Assembly: GCF_030272615.1 (NCBI RefSeq) | Contig: NC_081408.1 | Span: 406,734,889 to 406,798,888 of the forward strand | From: Cryptomeria japonica | Taxonomy: Eukaryota; Streptophyta; Pinopsida; Cupressales; Cupressaceae | Direction of reading: 5' to 3' | Length of the DNA stretch: 64,000 bases | Translations under genes and position numbers: made by a program | In this document: positions 11,410 through 22,137 of the stretch, piece by piece | Position numbering within the stretch: position 1 is the stretch's first letter | How the letters are laid out: each line of letters begins with the position of its first letter | The notes under the pieces: model-generated | Databases searched by the model: none | Told to the model about the DNA's origin: nothing | The model's input: only the letters and a program-made list of their open reading frames with translations

Positions 11410-12581
11410 ATGGGCAGGGACTCGTTTTTCGGCACATTTTGAACCAAAATAGTGCGGGGAGGGAAAAGGGCCAAATGGAATTTATACAAGAAAAGGATAA
11501 GGCCTTGGTGGAGAATGGTGTAATCCTTATTTTTCTTCTTAGCCTCAGCAACATATCTCACGTTAGCAGTCATAGAATGCAATAGATAAAAAGGAATAGA
11601 AATAAGGTCCCTATTCCTAAGATGATTAAGAAAAGGGAGGTGGTAGTAATAGAAAACCCAATACCACCCTTCGAGTGTGAAATATTTCATAATGATGTAG
11701 CACACCTCGTCCCATGGCAATAAAATCTCCTCACAACTGAATCCTCTAGCCCACTTCACAGGGTTCTCACCTTCACAAAAAAATTTGTTCAGACTAGTGG
11801 TGTCAAAGATACGACTCTGTTTTTTCCATTTTCAGCCTTCCATGGAAAGGCTCATCACCTGAGCTATAACCTCCTCGTTCACTTCAAAAGAAATGCCACC
11901 CATAGTGGCCCTTTTATCCTCCCAGGAATCCACAAACTATTTATATAGTCTCTCATCATTGCCTTTCATACTCTCCATGAACTTATCAATACCTCCTTCC
12001 ATGCACACACACCAAACTATCGGCCTAGCTTTGAAATCATCTATTTTATCTAGTTCAAGTCTCAGTCTATCACCCCCCATTATTGTTTCCTCCAATTTAG
12101 CAGTAGTAATGAGAAGCATGCCAAGGAGAAAATAGCATTGCTTAATAGCCAAAGAAGAGTCCAGAAGAAGACCCATCAAATTTTGATATAAACCAGTGTA
12201 ATAATCACCGTGATTATTACAAGTAGCATTTGAGTAGATCTCACAAGGGCGAGATCTATTCCACTTGTGCGAACCATCAATCCACCCAATGTAACTTAGC
12301 CAAGACAAGTTGTTTCCTTCATCATTGCAAATGTCATTAGACTGGATGATTAAAAAAAAATTGCCTTTTCCGATATCAGTACTCCATAAGTAGATAAAAT
12401 CATTAATTAATCCACTTGAATTATTTTGGGAATGATGACTATGCCATATGTTGCTACATGGCATATCCGTCCCACCATTGGCAGGATCCGACTTCAAATT
12501 CAAAATTTGGTAATTTATGATCCTCATCAGATAATAACTGATTAAAGAGAAAAGTGAAAGGAAGGGGGTCAACATTAACAC
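11410..12581 (-). pseudogene. LINE C ORF3, N-terminal part: novel LINE-encoded protein
   Basis: Starting 12581, just 3' of the ORF2 RNase H, one minus-strand frame runs to the copia insertion at 11410 with two isolated stops. From about 11900 it reads GGISFEVNEEVIAQ, then LSMEG, a stop and KW, followed by YFTLEGWYWVFYYYHLPFL, SIPFYLLHSM and LHQGLILFLYKFHLALFPP. LINE E carries the same blocks in the same order (GDISFEVSEE; YFTLEG; VFYYYHLPLL; LPFYLLHSI; LYQGLIYRMYKFHEVLCPP). The N-terminal 150 residues are more diverged. I do not recognise a named domain. Conservation of protein blocks between divergent LINE copies implies a real ORF carried by the family rather than chance. The ATG at 12581 is the first in frame and is not proven to be the start. 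Confidence 0.68.
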
Positions 12582-12609
12582 TTAGTCTTTTCTTTCTCCA
12601 AGATCTCCT

Positions 12610-13945
12610 TGGTAATCACTTACAGCAGATCAGTGCTCCTCCAACACGGTAATCCTTCTTGCAGCATGCCGACAATAGCCATTGAGTCAGCAGCCGCATT
12701 TCCTTCTCTATAAATGTGGCAGATAGTGAAGTTGTCGAGATTAGCTAGAAGAATTCTGGTATCCCTCAAAATCACATCCACCTTCCAACTCACCGCAGTT
12801 CTACCCTTGATAGGATCAATAATTATTTTTGAATCCCCTTCAATTTCATGTCATCTGATACCTATGGGAGTGGCAAACTTCATTCCCCATAAAAGGGCCA
12901 TTCCCTTAGCTTGATTGACAATATGATTCCTCAAGCTTCCTTCAAAGGAAGCAGTAAGACCACCCTGATGATCCTGTATAACACCACCTCCCGCTTTCCT
13001 GTTATTGTGGGCTGCCTCGTCAAAGTTTAATTTGTGCCATGAGGGACTTGGGGCTTCCCATTTGGTCCTTTTTGTGTTGATCATTTTAGTGTTGTTAAAC
13101 AACTTAAACTCTGAGGGAAGTTTCCAATGTTCAGCAATTCTCCAATCAGTCAGGTTAGGGGGGTTGCAGGGGGTTTTCCATCTAGTCACTGAGATATTGC
13201 CCATGATCATCTTGAAGTAGCTATTAAAAACATTATCCGGGGAGGTTTGAGCATCCTTGAATATTCTGTTATTTCTTTCTTTCCAAACACTCTAGCATAT
13301 ATGAGGAGGGATCTGCTTCCATAGTTGAACAACCAGGGGGTGATGGGAAGGTGATGACTAATCATTCACAAATTGGTATATGTCTTCATGGAACACGCAT
13401 TGGAGGCCACATTTATCAAGGGTAATGGTCCACAAGTTTCTAGCAAAGGGGCAGTGGATAAAGAGATAGTTAATAGATTCCTCCTCCGATTTACAGAGAA
13501 TGCATCTATTCGGTAATTGGAATCCCCTTCTTCTCAAGTTATCCTGAGTCAAAACTTTACCATGCATAAGGGTCCACCAGAAAATATTAGTCTTTGGAAT
13601 AAGATGCGAGTTCCAAATCTTTTTCCAGCATTCACTATCCCCACTGAATCTCAAGAGCTATCTGTAATCATATTTAGCCGAGAAATCTCCAAACTGAGTC
13701 TCCTTCTAGATGAAATTATCCTCATGTGGAGATAGAAGTATCTATGTCGTGCACATGAGTTCCTGGAGTTAAAGGGCCCTAGGCAATAGGTCGGCCCAAT
13801 CAGAAAATATCAGAGAGATGTTTCTCCACTTACCTCCTCTCGGAATAATGTATCCAACAATATAGTTACCAAAATAGTCCTTCAAAGTGTTCATTAATTG
13901 GCAGAAGCGTGTTTCAGCTAGAGGTTTATCTTCTAGCCACAAATC
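12610..13945 (-). pseudogene. LINE C ORF2, 3' part: RT zinc-binding and RNase H
   Basis: This is the downstream end of LINE C ORF2 after the insertion at 13946-16450. It opens in frame as DLWLEDKPLAETRF, continuing the ...GNGRKIRF reading upstream of the insertion. The RT zinc-binding domain lies at about 13654-13358 (FWWTLMHGKVLTQDNLRRRG; PNRCILCKSEEES; FIHCPF). RNase H follows from about 13050 with LNFDEAAHNNRKAGGGV; in place of the usual VNFDGA the residue after D is E. Its C-terminal block HIYREGNAAADSMA is near 12660. Frameshifts and stops separate these pieces. ORF3 starts about 30 bases further on. Confidence 0.82.
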
Positions 13946-14533
13946 TGTTAAATTTATGAATCATAATTAAAATTTATCTTGTTCTATGTATTATCTATCA
14001 CTGAATTGTTGTATAAATCTGATTGCCAACCACGATATACTATATTCATTTACAGTCATCTATCACCAATCTGATAGCCACGGTCTATGCTTCATCTCTC
14101 TGTTTGATTTGGTCTGACAATAGCTGTTTTGCATGATATATTATTAATTGTGATATGATAACGACCAAATATTATTCATTGTGTATGTGTTCTATATTAT
14201 GTTTGACCTGAGAGTTGTCCATGATATATAAGTGACGAGGGGGTGACTCTTTCCAAGAGTCGCCACCCTAGGTAAATGCATGACGGATAGTGACTTTCAC
14301 ATAAGTTGCTTACTAACTAATGTTTGACTAATGCCCGGTCTAATGTCTAATTGGATAATTAAGACAATATACGATATGCAAAGTACATCAATTATAATAT
14401 AAGCATGTTTGCATATTGAACAAGACAAGAATTAAATAGATAATCATAATACAAATAAAATGTGTAAGGCCCATAGGCCATTCACACATTTGGATTGGCT
14501 AGAAGGAGACCAACTGATGCTATATTATCAACA
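13946..14533 (-). repeat. 3' LTR of the short LTR retrotransposon
   Basis: On the + strand it begins TGTTAAATTTATGAATC and ends ...ATATTATCAACA. It aligns end to end with 15862-16450, with scattered substitutions and small indels, so the insertion is not recent. Confidence 0.9.
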
Positions 14534-14549
14534 CTCCCTCTTAGCTAGG
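14534..14549 (-). promoter_or_regulatory. Polypurine tract
   Basis: On the minus strand this reads CCTAGCTAAGAGGGAG immediately before the TGTTGATAATA start of the 3' LTR. This is the expected position of the plus-strand primer. Confidence 0.6.
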
Positions 14550-15009
14550 GAGGAACCCTTCTACAAGTTACATCACCTCATTAAAGTGATTGACCGCAAT
14601 GGCTACATCCATATGTGGAAAGGAAAGATATCACCTTACTGTGATATCCATCCATCATGACTCATTCATAGATATCACCTCACGTGATAGCAACCATTCT
14701 GGCATATTCATAGATTAAATTTATGTAGTGGGCTGGGTACGGTCAAGCAATGCCTTGACCGGCCATGTCTTTTGGACATGGCCGATCAAGACATCACTTG
14801 ATTGTGCCCCCTCACAATAATAATGCAAGGCATATTACGTACCAACCGATGCATATATTAAGACACTCGATAATTATCGATGGTGTATAGTTATCTTACC
14901 ACCTGATATAATTATCGATGGAGCATGGTTTATATTAACACCCGATATAATTATCGGTGGCGCATGGTAATGTTGGCATTATCTTTGGACCATAGTTTCA
15001 AGATCTGAA

Positions 15010-15500
15010 TTGCCTCTATCAGCGATTCTATTCACAAACTCTTGAGTGGATTGCCTCTGTCGGCGATTCTATCCATAATCTCTTGTATGGATTGCCTCAG
15101 TCGGTGATACTATCCACAAGCTCTTGTGTGTATTACCTCAATTGGCAATTCTATCCATGAGCTCTCACGTGGATTGCCTCAGTCAGCAATTCTATCCATG
15201 AGCTCTTGTGTGGATTGCCTCAGTCGGTGATTCTATCCATGAGCTCTCACATGGATTGCCTTAGTCGGCGATTCTATCCATGAGCTCTCACATGGATTGC
15301 CTCAGTCGGCGATTCTATCCATGAGCTCTTGTGTGGATTGCCTCAGTCGGCGATTCTATCCATGAGCTCTCACGTGGATTGCCTCAATCAAAAATTCTAT
15401 CCATGAGCTCTCACGTGGATTGCCTCAGTCGACAATTCTATCCACAAGCTCTTACGTGGATTGCCTCAGTCGGCGATTCTATCCACAATCTAGAGTTATT
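15010..15500. repeat. 41-bp tandem repeat array, about 12 copies
   Basis: Units begin attgcctcagtcggcgattc and end ...ctctcacgtgg or ...ctcttgtgtgg. The spacing is constant at 41 bases and the repeats abut without spacers. Substitutions alternate between two end types. The array makes up over a third of the internal region of the short LTR element and encodes nothing recognisable. Confidence 0.92.
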
Positions 15501-15844
15501 GTAAGATCGTCACCTTCCAAGAACCTCAAAAATACAAGTGGAAATCATTTGGAAGTCATCACTTCCTTATGATTTACACAGGGCCCATAAAATAATTATT
15601 AGTATTAATAATAATAATCAATATTTATAATTTTTACATCAGAAGTGCTCAATCTCGATTAGTAAGCTCCCTCTCGATCACAAGTTTGGAAGTCGTCATA
15701 TATGAAACATTGTACTTTAGAGGAGTCTCTAAGATTCTTGAATGATCGATTACCATTCGTCATTTTAAAATACAGACTTTCAAGGAGATATTAATCTGAT
15801 CTTAATCAAATCTTCCTTCAGGCGGTTAGGCTTTATAGAAGGAA

Positions 15845-15860
15845 ACCTGGCTCTGATACC
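15845..15860 (-). promoter_or_regulatory. tRNA-iMet primer-binding site
   Basis: On the minus strand the LTR end ...TTTAACA is followed, after a G or two, by GGTATCAGAGCCAGG. The usual plant initiator-Met PBS is TGGTATCAGAGC. This site primes minus-strand synthesis and shows that the 15862-16450 repeat is the 5' LTR. Confidence 0.82.
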
Positions 15861-15861
15861 C

Positions 15862-16450
15862 TGTTAAATTTATGAATCAAAATTAAATTTTATCTTGTTC
15901 TATGTATTATCTATCACTAAATTATTGTATAAATCTAATTGCCAACCATGATATACTATATTCGTTTACAGTCATCTATCACCAATCTGATAGCCACTGT
16001 CTATGATTCGTCCCTCTGTTCGATTCGGTCTGACAACAGTTGTTTTGCATGATATATTGTTAGCTGTGATATGATAACGACTAGATATTTTTTCACCGTG
16101 TATGTGTTCTATATTTTGTTTGACCTGAGAGTTATCCACAATATATAAGTGACGAGGGGGTGACACTTTCCAAGAGTCGCCACCCTAGGTAAATGCACGA
16201 AGGATAGTGACTTTCACATAAGTTGCTTACTAACTAATGTTTGACTAATGCCTGATCTAATGTCTAATTGGATAATTAAGACAATATATAATATGCAAAA
16301 TACATCGATTATAATATAAGCATGTTTGCATATTGAACAAGACAAGAATTAAATAGACAATCATAATACAAATAAAATGTGTAAGGTCGATAGGCCATTC
16401 ACACATTTGGATTGGCTAGAAGGAGACCAACTGACACTATATTATCAACA
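15862..16450 (-). repeat. 5' LTR of the short LTR retrotransposon
   Basis: Direct repeat of 13946-14533. On the minus strand it starts TGTTGATAATATAG at 16450 and ends at 15862 beside the primer-binding site. The LINE base sequence directly outside it (minus CGGGAG) happens to resemble the purine tract beside the other LTR. Confidence 0.88.
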
Positions 16451-19289
16451 CTCCCGAAATCTAATCTTTCTACCATTTCCAATTTGCCACTTCAGTCCCT
16501 CTTTGATATAGGTCTAAGCTTGAGAATGTTGTTCCACAATTTAGAACTAGGAGGCAGGCCAGCAGAACTCCAATTGAAGTAGAACTGCTTCCTTTCTAGG
16601 TACTTGGCTATGATAATGTTACACCAATTTGTCTCTCGTTTAGCTAGGTTCCAGCCCACTTTGGCCATTAAGGCCTTGTTCAAGACATTTATCTTTCTGA
16701 TACCTAGACCCCCCATGGTCTTAGGAAAGCAAACAGTATCCCAATTAACCAGAGAGAGGCATTTCTTTTCTTCCAAACCCATCCAGAGGAACGGTCTTTG
16801 AATCTTCTCGACCTTCTCCCCCAAGGCACCCAAAATTTTGAACAGGGAGAGGAAATAAATAGGGATACCCTAGAGGGAAGTTGTAAGGTGTTGGAGTTTC
16901 CCCACACTACTAAGAAATTTACCTTTCCAACCCGCAAGTTTCTTCTATAATATTTCAAGGATAGAATTCCAGAAGGCAAGAGAAACCTCTTTAACAGTGA
17001 GATGAAGACGTAGGTAAGTCCTTGGTAAATTGGCAAAATGGCACCCAAGAATATTAAGATTTTTTTCTTGTAAGTCCATAGGGGTGTTGAAAAAGAAAAG
17101 GTTGTTTTTATTATAGTTGATACATTGACCTGAAGCAGAGGCATAGTCAAAAAGCAATTTCTTCTGGAGTTTAGGTTCTATCACAGAGGATTTTCCAAAT
17201 AGGAAGCTGTCATCCACAAATTGCTGGATCACAGAAGGGGGAATAGTAGTAGCAGCCTTGATACACTATAGTTTCCCATTGGAAAACATATCCAAAAAAT
17301 TTATGCCCAAAACCTCAGCAACCATAATGAAGAGGCATGGGGACAGGGGAGTCCCCTTGTCTAATACCTTTTTTTCATTTTGAAAAACCCCCTATGAACC
17401 TCATTGATCAAGACAACAAACTGAACCATAGACACACACACCCAAATCAAATCAACAATTTTAACATTAAAGCCCAGTTTTAAAAGAGTTTTAAACATGA
17501 AACCCCAATTGACTTTGTTATAAGCTTTTGAGATGTCTAGTTTAAAAGCCATACCTGGAGATCTGCTTTTATCCATAAGTGGATAATTTCATGCGTAGCA
17601 ATGGTCGCATCCAAGATTTGACAACCTGGGACAAAGCCTTTTTGAGAGGGGCTGATAAACTTAGAAAGCAGCAGTTTGATTCTATTCACTAAGACCTTAG
17701 AGATGATCTTATAAATATTATTACAGAGACTTATAGGTTGAAAATCCATCATGCATGTAGGGTCCTGAGACTTAGGAACAAGAACAATGAAAGTGTTATT
17801 CATCTTTTTCAACAATTTACAAGTCCTAAAGAAATCCTTCATAGCTCTAGTGACATCAAAGCTGACAATGTCCCAATATTCCTGGAAGAAAGTTGGGGGG
17901 AAGCCATCTGGACCCGGTATCTTGTAATCACCCATCGCAAAGACAACCAACTGAACCTCCTCCAAGGAAATAGGTGAAAGAAGCTGGCAGTTATCCTTCT
18001 CACCAATAGCAGTAGGTAATTTACTCATAAGTTTGTCTTGAAGGGCCACACTTCCTCCTCCAAACTCAGAATACATACAGATGAAGAAGTCAATGTCAAA
18101 TTGACTGACTTGGGCTTCATCCATGATCTCCTGTCCAATGTCATCCCTTAGACATTTGATCATGTTCCTTTTTTTGTGAATGCTAGCTGAGCGATGGAAG
18201 AAGGAAGAGTTCTTGTCTCCCTCCTTCAATCATTGAATTATGGATCTCTACTTCCAATAGATTTCCTCCTTAGACAGAATTTCCTTCCAATTTTTTTTGC
18301 AGTCTTGTTCTTCAATAAGGAGGGAGTGAGGGGGATCACCAGAGGCCATAATGTTTTGGATCTGCTTCAGCCTAGAGCATAGATCCTTCTTCTTCTTGAA
18401 TATGTCACCAAAAGTAGCTCTGTTCCAACCTTTCACTTCTCGTCAGATGAGGTTCAGTTTCTCAGCTACCCCTGAACATAGCAATCCCTTGAATAGGGGA
18501 AGCCCACCACCTCCTAATCAGATCTCTAAAGTCTGGGTGGGAGGCCCACATAATCTCATAATGAAAAGGGGGAGGACCCAAAGGGGGTCTATCAGCCCAG
18601 TGGAGGAGGAGAGGGCTATGGTCAGAAGTAATCCTTGGGAGGGCCCTTAGATAGGAGTTGTGACCAATATCCCAATTAGCAGAGACTAAGAATCTATCCA
18701 CTCTGACTTGGATTAGGTGATTCCCTTTCCTATTATTAGACTAGGTGAAGGGGACCCTGAAGGTCTAAATCAAAAAGACTAGTAGCATTTATAAGATTGT
18801 TCAGATCCCCTATACTATAAGAATAATCCACATGACCACCCCATTTCTCAGAAGGGTAGAGAGGGGTGTTGAAGTCACCAGCCAACATGTAGAAGGAATT
18901 TGGATCCTCAAGGATGCTATCAGCAATTTCCTCCCAAACCATACGCCTTCCCATCCTAGAATTGGGAGCATAAATATTGAACAGGTGCCACCAGAGATCA
19001 CCAACTTGGAAGGTTACCACTAGATAGTTCTGTGAGCTAACATGAACATTACCTTGGAGCTTGTAAGGGTTCCAAAGGGTAGCAATTCCACCAGATGCCC
19101 CTAACACCTCCACATAAAGAAACGTCATGCTCGGACAGAGTTTTCCAACAGTCATTGCAAAGGTTTGGTAGGGCATTTTGACTTCTTGAAGTAAACAGTA
19201 TCAATCTTCATCTTTAAAATATATTGTTTTATGGCCATTTTCTTTTGGGGGATATTGAGTCCCCTTATGTTCCAGGAGAGGAACTTCAT
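16451..19289 (-). pseudogene. LINE C ORF2, 5' part: endonuclease and RT
   Basis: The start at 19289 reads MKFLSWNIRGLNIP, the classical first strand of the APE-like endonuclease, and then shifts frame. The endonuclease continues 19176-18736 with FNIYAPNSRMG and the catalytic LAGDFNTPLYPSEK; SDHSPLL lies near 18625. RT follows: PGPDGFPPTFFQEYW, FQPISLCNNIYKIISK and QKGFVPGCQILD (18229-17537); FKLDISKAYNKVNW (17576-17361); and catalytic QQFVDDSFLFG near 17220. The thumb region ends at IGNGRKIRF beside 16451, where the LTR element interrupts it. Multiple frameshifts and stops are present. Confidence 0.87.
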
Positions 19290-19357
19290 TTCTTAGTTTT
19301 TTTATTTCCATCAAGGGTCAATTGTCACCCCCTTGCATTATCCCTTGCCATAGCTTT

Positions 19358-20936
19358 CTACCTTAGCACTTTCTCAGTTGGTCTTCCCACTTTGTTGTCA
19401 TTACCTACATTCGCCTTCTTAGTCCTAGTTTTTTTCTTCTGTGTCAGCCAATCCTCATTATCCATAGAAGGAAGGCAGATTGGGGAGGTTTTCACATTAG
19501 ATGTCAATAGGAAAGACTTGGATAAATCCTCCAAAATCACCAAACCACTAGGGGAATGGGGTGGAGGTGAAAAGAACGGAACTTTCACATCACAGGTTAT
19601 ATGGGGGGAATGGGGAAGCGAGGGGTTGGCTTCAATCATGTGGCGAGGGGAGTGGGGAACATCATCCTTGATCAGTGAGGGGAAAGAGGAAGGATTGGGG
19701 GACGAACATAGGCCAATCACCGATGGGATTTCCCCATCTTCAAGAGTCTCCACTGGCCTCATCATCTTCACTGAATCCACATGAGTTTTGATAATGTCTA
19801 GGATCTTGTATGTGTGGGGGTATTCATTAGACATCACACAGGAATCAATCAACCCCATAGGGGCTGAAGAAGAGGGAACACTTGGGCTAATAGGATCATC
19901 ATTAGCAATAATCTTCTCTTTAAGCTTGGGCTCAGAAGTAGATGGGGCTTTATAGTCAGCAATAGTGTGCCCCTGCTTAGCACATTTCTGGTAAAAAAGA
20001 GTAGCATTTTCATAGATAATGGACTAAGACCATTTACCCCATTTTGATTTTAGGGACACAAAGTTGGGTAACGCTTTGTTAATAGCAACATTAACACAGA
20101 AACGAGCATAAACTAACCTGGATTTAGCAAGGGTGACCGAATCAGCAGTGACATAGCTGCCAAAGGACTTCCCAATCCAGTGGAAGATCTGATCATCCCA
20201 AAATTCCAGCGAGAGGCCAGGAAGCCTAACCTAAACAGGGGTCATACGATTGAGCTCAGCAGAGGGGTCGAAACCAGGCTTCCATTTGGAGAGAGTTAAA
20301 ATATGTTTCCCATAGGTCCAAGAGCCTAGTAAACTTGAAAAGGAAGAGACCTCCTGGCATAGCCGAGATGTCCACACTTCCCTTTAACTTCCACCTTGCA
20401 GCAACCCAACGTCTAACCATGTCAATAGATGGTCTGAAGGAGAAGAATCGTCCAACGAGCGCCAGATGTAGGGATGAAGCAATTTTATCCATGAGATTAT
20501 CAAGTAGTTTAATCTTTGTCCCCTCCTCATTTTGGATAAATTTAGCCAAGGTTGTGTCTAGAGTCATATTTCAGGAGCCAACAAGGGCACTTTTCTAATT
20601 GGATTTAGACCCATTTTTGTCCACTTTCGCATCCTTCTGACCAGAAACATTTTTCGACCCCATAGAAGGGGATTTCTTGTTACCCTCTTCAAGGTTAACC
20701 TTTTTTATGTTCGCATCCTTCTGACCAGATTCTGTTACTACCGAAGGGGATGAACCACCAGAAACTTTGTTCTTGTCAAACGTTTCTGAAGTACCCGCAA
20801 GCAGTGGGCTTCCAAAGGCAGACATTGGGGCCTCCAGAGGAACATGTGATTTGACAACAATATTGGGAAGGGGGTCAAGTTGCAGGGACGAAGAATCCTC
20901 CCCTAGGGTAGCGTACATGCGGGGATTCGAATTCAA
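19358..20936 (-). pseudogene. LINE C ORF1: DUF4283/zinc-knuckle gag-like protein (broken)
   Basis: The frame opens at 20936 (MNSNPRMYATLGEDSSS) with a low-complexity N-terminus containing a repeated SGQKDA motif. The DUF4283-type core is at 20567-20256 (LVGRFFSFRPSIDMVRRW; GSVDISAMPGGLFLFKF). A zinc knuckle remnant, YQKCAKQGHT, lies near 19990. The tail at 19858-19358 carries ETLEDGEIPSV and WLTQKKKTRTKK, the same pair of motifs as LINE E ORF1 (QLEDGEIARG, WITQRRKTRN). Stops and frameshifts lie between pieces. It precedes ORF2 by about 70 bases. The predicted role is an RNA-binding chaperone for the LINE transcript. Confidence 0.78.
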
Positions 20937-20950
20937 ACATAGGCAAAGCG

Positions 20951-22080
20951 AGAAAGTTGCAAAGAGATAAAAAAAAATATACCAAGATTGTTATTAGAAA
21001 GAAGACAATTATGATAAACATGGTTCTCAAATAATAAATTTTATGCTAACAATGTGTCTATATCTTATAATATTTGGATCATATACTATATAGTGACCAT
21101 ATGTATTGTTATAAATCCATGGCTCGATGACTTAATGGTAAAAGGCATAGCTATTACAAAGGTTCATTTATGCAATACATAAGTAAATAAAAATGCTAGG
21201 CATACTATATTTTCCTACCAATGAAGATATGTTTCTAATGTACATAGTTAGAAAAATGATAGTTCAATACTTCTACTCTATGAGATATATTTCTAATAGA
21301 ATTAATTGCTCAAGGCAATTTATCTTGTATGGTTTAATTGTGTCATCATATATGACTATCAACCACCTCTCCAAATTAACGTTGTCTAATGTAATAATAT
21401 TACCTAAATTGTAGTTACTAGCCATTAATTTCTAGCTATGTTAATTCGAAGTATAATTTTCTTATCATATGAACTTTGCCAACCAAATTTTAAGTATAAT
21501 TTACTTCTTTTTAATAGATGAACATTATAATTTATAAATTAATTTCTTAATAAAATATTAACATTGAGAAGTAGTAAATCCATATATGTATCTCTAACAA
21601 AATTTAAAAAAAGAGTTTAACTTTGATTTATATCGTATTCAAATACATTGCTAAATTACAACTATATAACCACCCAACATTGAGAAATAATTAGGTAACT
21701 TCTACTGAGCCACATTCACACAAGATAGATGGAGGAGTATATTTATGAGTGATATTTGATGCTTGTCTTTGTGGTGGAAGCTAAGAAGAATGAAAGTGTG
21801 TTGTATTGTATGATGAGGTCAGATCTTCGCAACCATGCCTGTCACACGCAACTCACAGTCTTCACCGTGCATTTAAGACACGCCAACCCTAACTCTTAAA
21901 GAAAACTCTAAGCCATTATGATATGTCGATTCATCAAAATTGTGATTGTCAAATCTTGGAGGTCGTGTTTTGTTTATGGCAGTCCATAGAATGGATTGTA
22001 CCAATGTCACATCCCTATTTATCATCGCCTCCTTTTGCGCATAGTTTGGTGAAAGAGGAAATAAATATAGGGGACAAATG
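20951..22080. other. AT-rich gap, no gene
   Basis: Between the 5' end of LINE C and the 3' end of LINE F. AT-rich with only short chance ORFs, no LTR ends, no tandem arrays and no recognisable coding remnant. Confidence 0.5.
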
Positions 22081-22137
22081 TGAATGAATGAATTTATTGG
22101 CATCCACGAGACTGGTCAGTCTATGGGACCAAGAAAA

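Larger units (their letters stand above)
13946..16450 (-). mobile_element. Short non-coding LTR retrotransposon (TRIM/LARD-like)
   Basis: Two direct LTRs of about 588 bases (13946-14533 and 15862-16450), roughly 95% alike by eye, enclose 1328 bases with no ORF. A tRNA-iMet-like primer-binding site beside the 15862 LTR and a purine-rich tract (on the minus strand) beside the 14533 LTR fix the orientation as minus. The internal region is occupied largely by a 41-bp tandem array. With no gag or pol it must have moved using proteins from another element. It lies within LINE C ORF2, and the flanking LINE codons join without any duplicated bases, so no target-site duplication is visible. Confidence 0.85.
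7079..20950 (-). mobile_element. LINE C: L1-type LINE with three ORFs, interrupted twice
   Basis: Minus-strand element. ORF1 is at 20936-19358, ORF2 at 19289-12610, and an additional ORF3 starts at 12581 and ends near 7500. The 3' end is marked by a run of eight T at 7079-7086, the complement of a poly-A tail. The bases just inside it resemble the 3' end of LINE E at 33699 (both read ...CTGACCC about 30-40 bases in), so the two are copies of one family. Insertions at 8139-11409 (copia LTR in ORF3) and 13946-16450 (short LTR retrotransposon in ORF2) postdate it. Removing these leaves roughly 8 kb. No convincing target-site duplication was found. Confidence 0.83.

Noticed and set aside
15010-15500. 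CRISPR-like regular repeats
   Set aside because: The 41-bp units abut with no spacers, lie inside an LTR element in a plant context, and have no cas genes nearby. It is a tandem array.
13941-16461. Target duplication aaatc (13941-13945 and 16457-16461) for the short LTR element
   Set aside because: It would leave six unexplained bases. The LINE reading frame shows these six bases are original ORF2 codons, so the match is chance.
19224-19784. A 186-codon + strand frame with hydrophobic N-terminus
   Set aside because: Antisense to LINE C ORF1 and the start of ORF2. The apparent signal-like segment is the complement of coding sequence.
6965-20995. Target-site duplication for LINE C (gatacctagatt versus atataccaagattg)
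   Set aside because: Only a partial match in AT-rich sequence, and the 5' end is not fixed. Not convincing.
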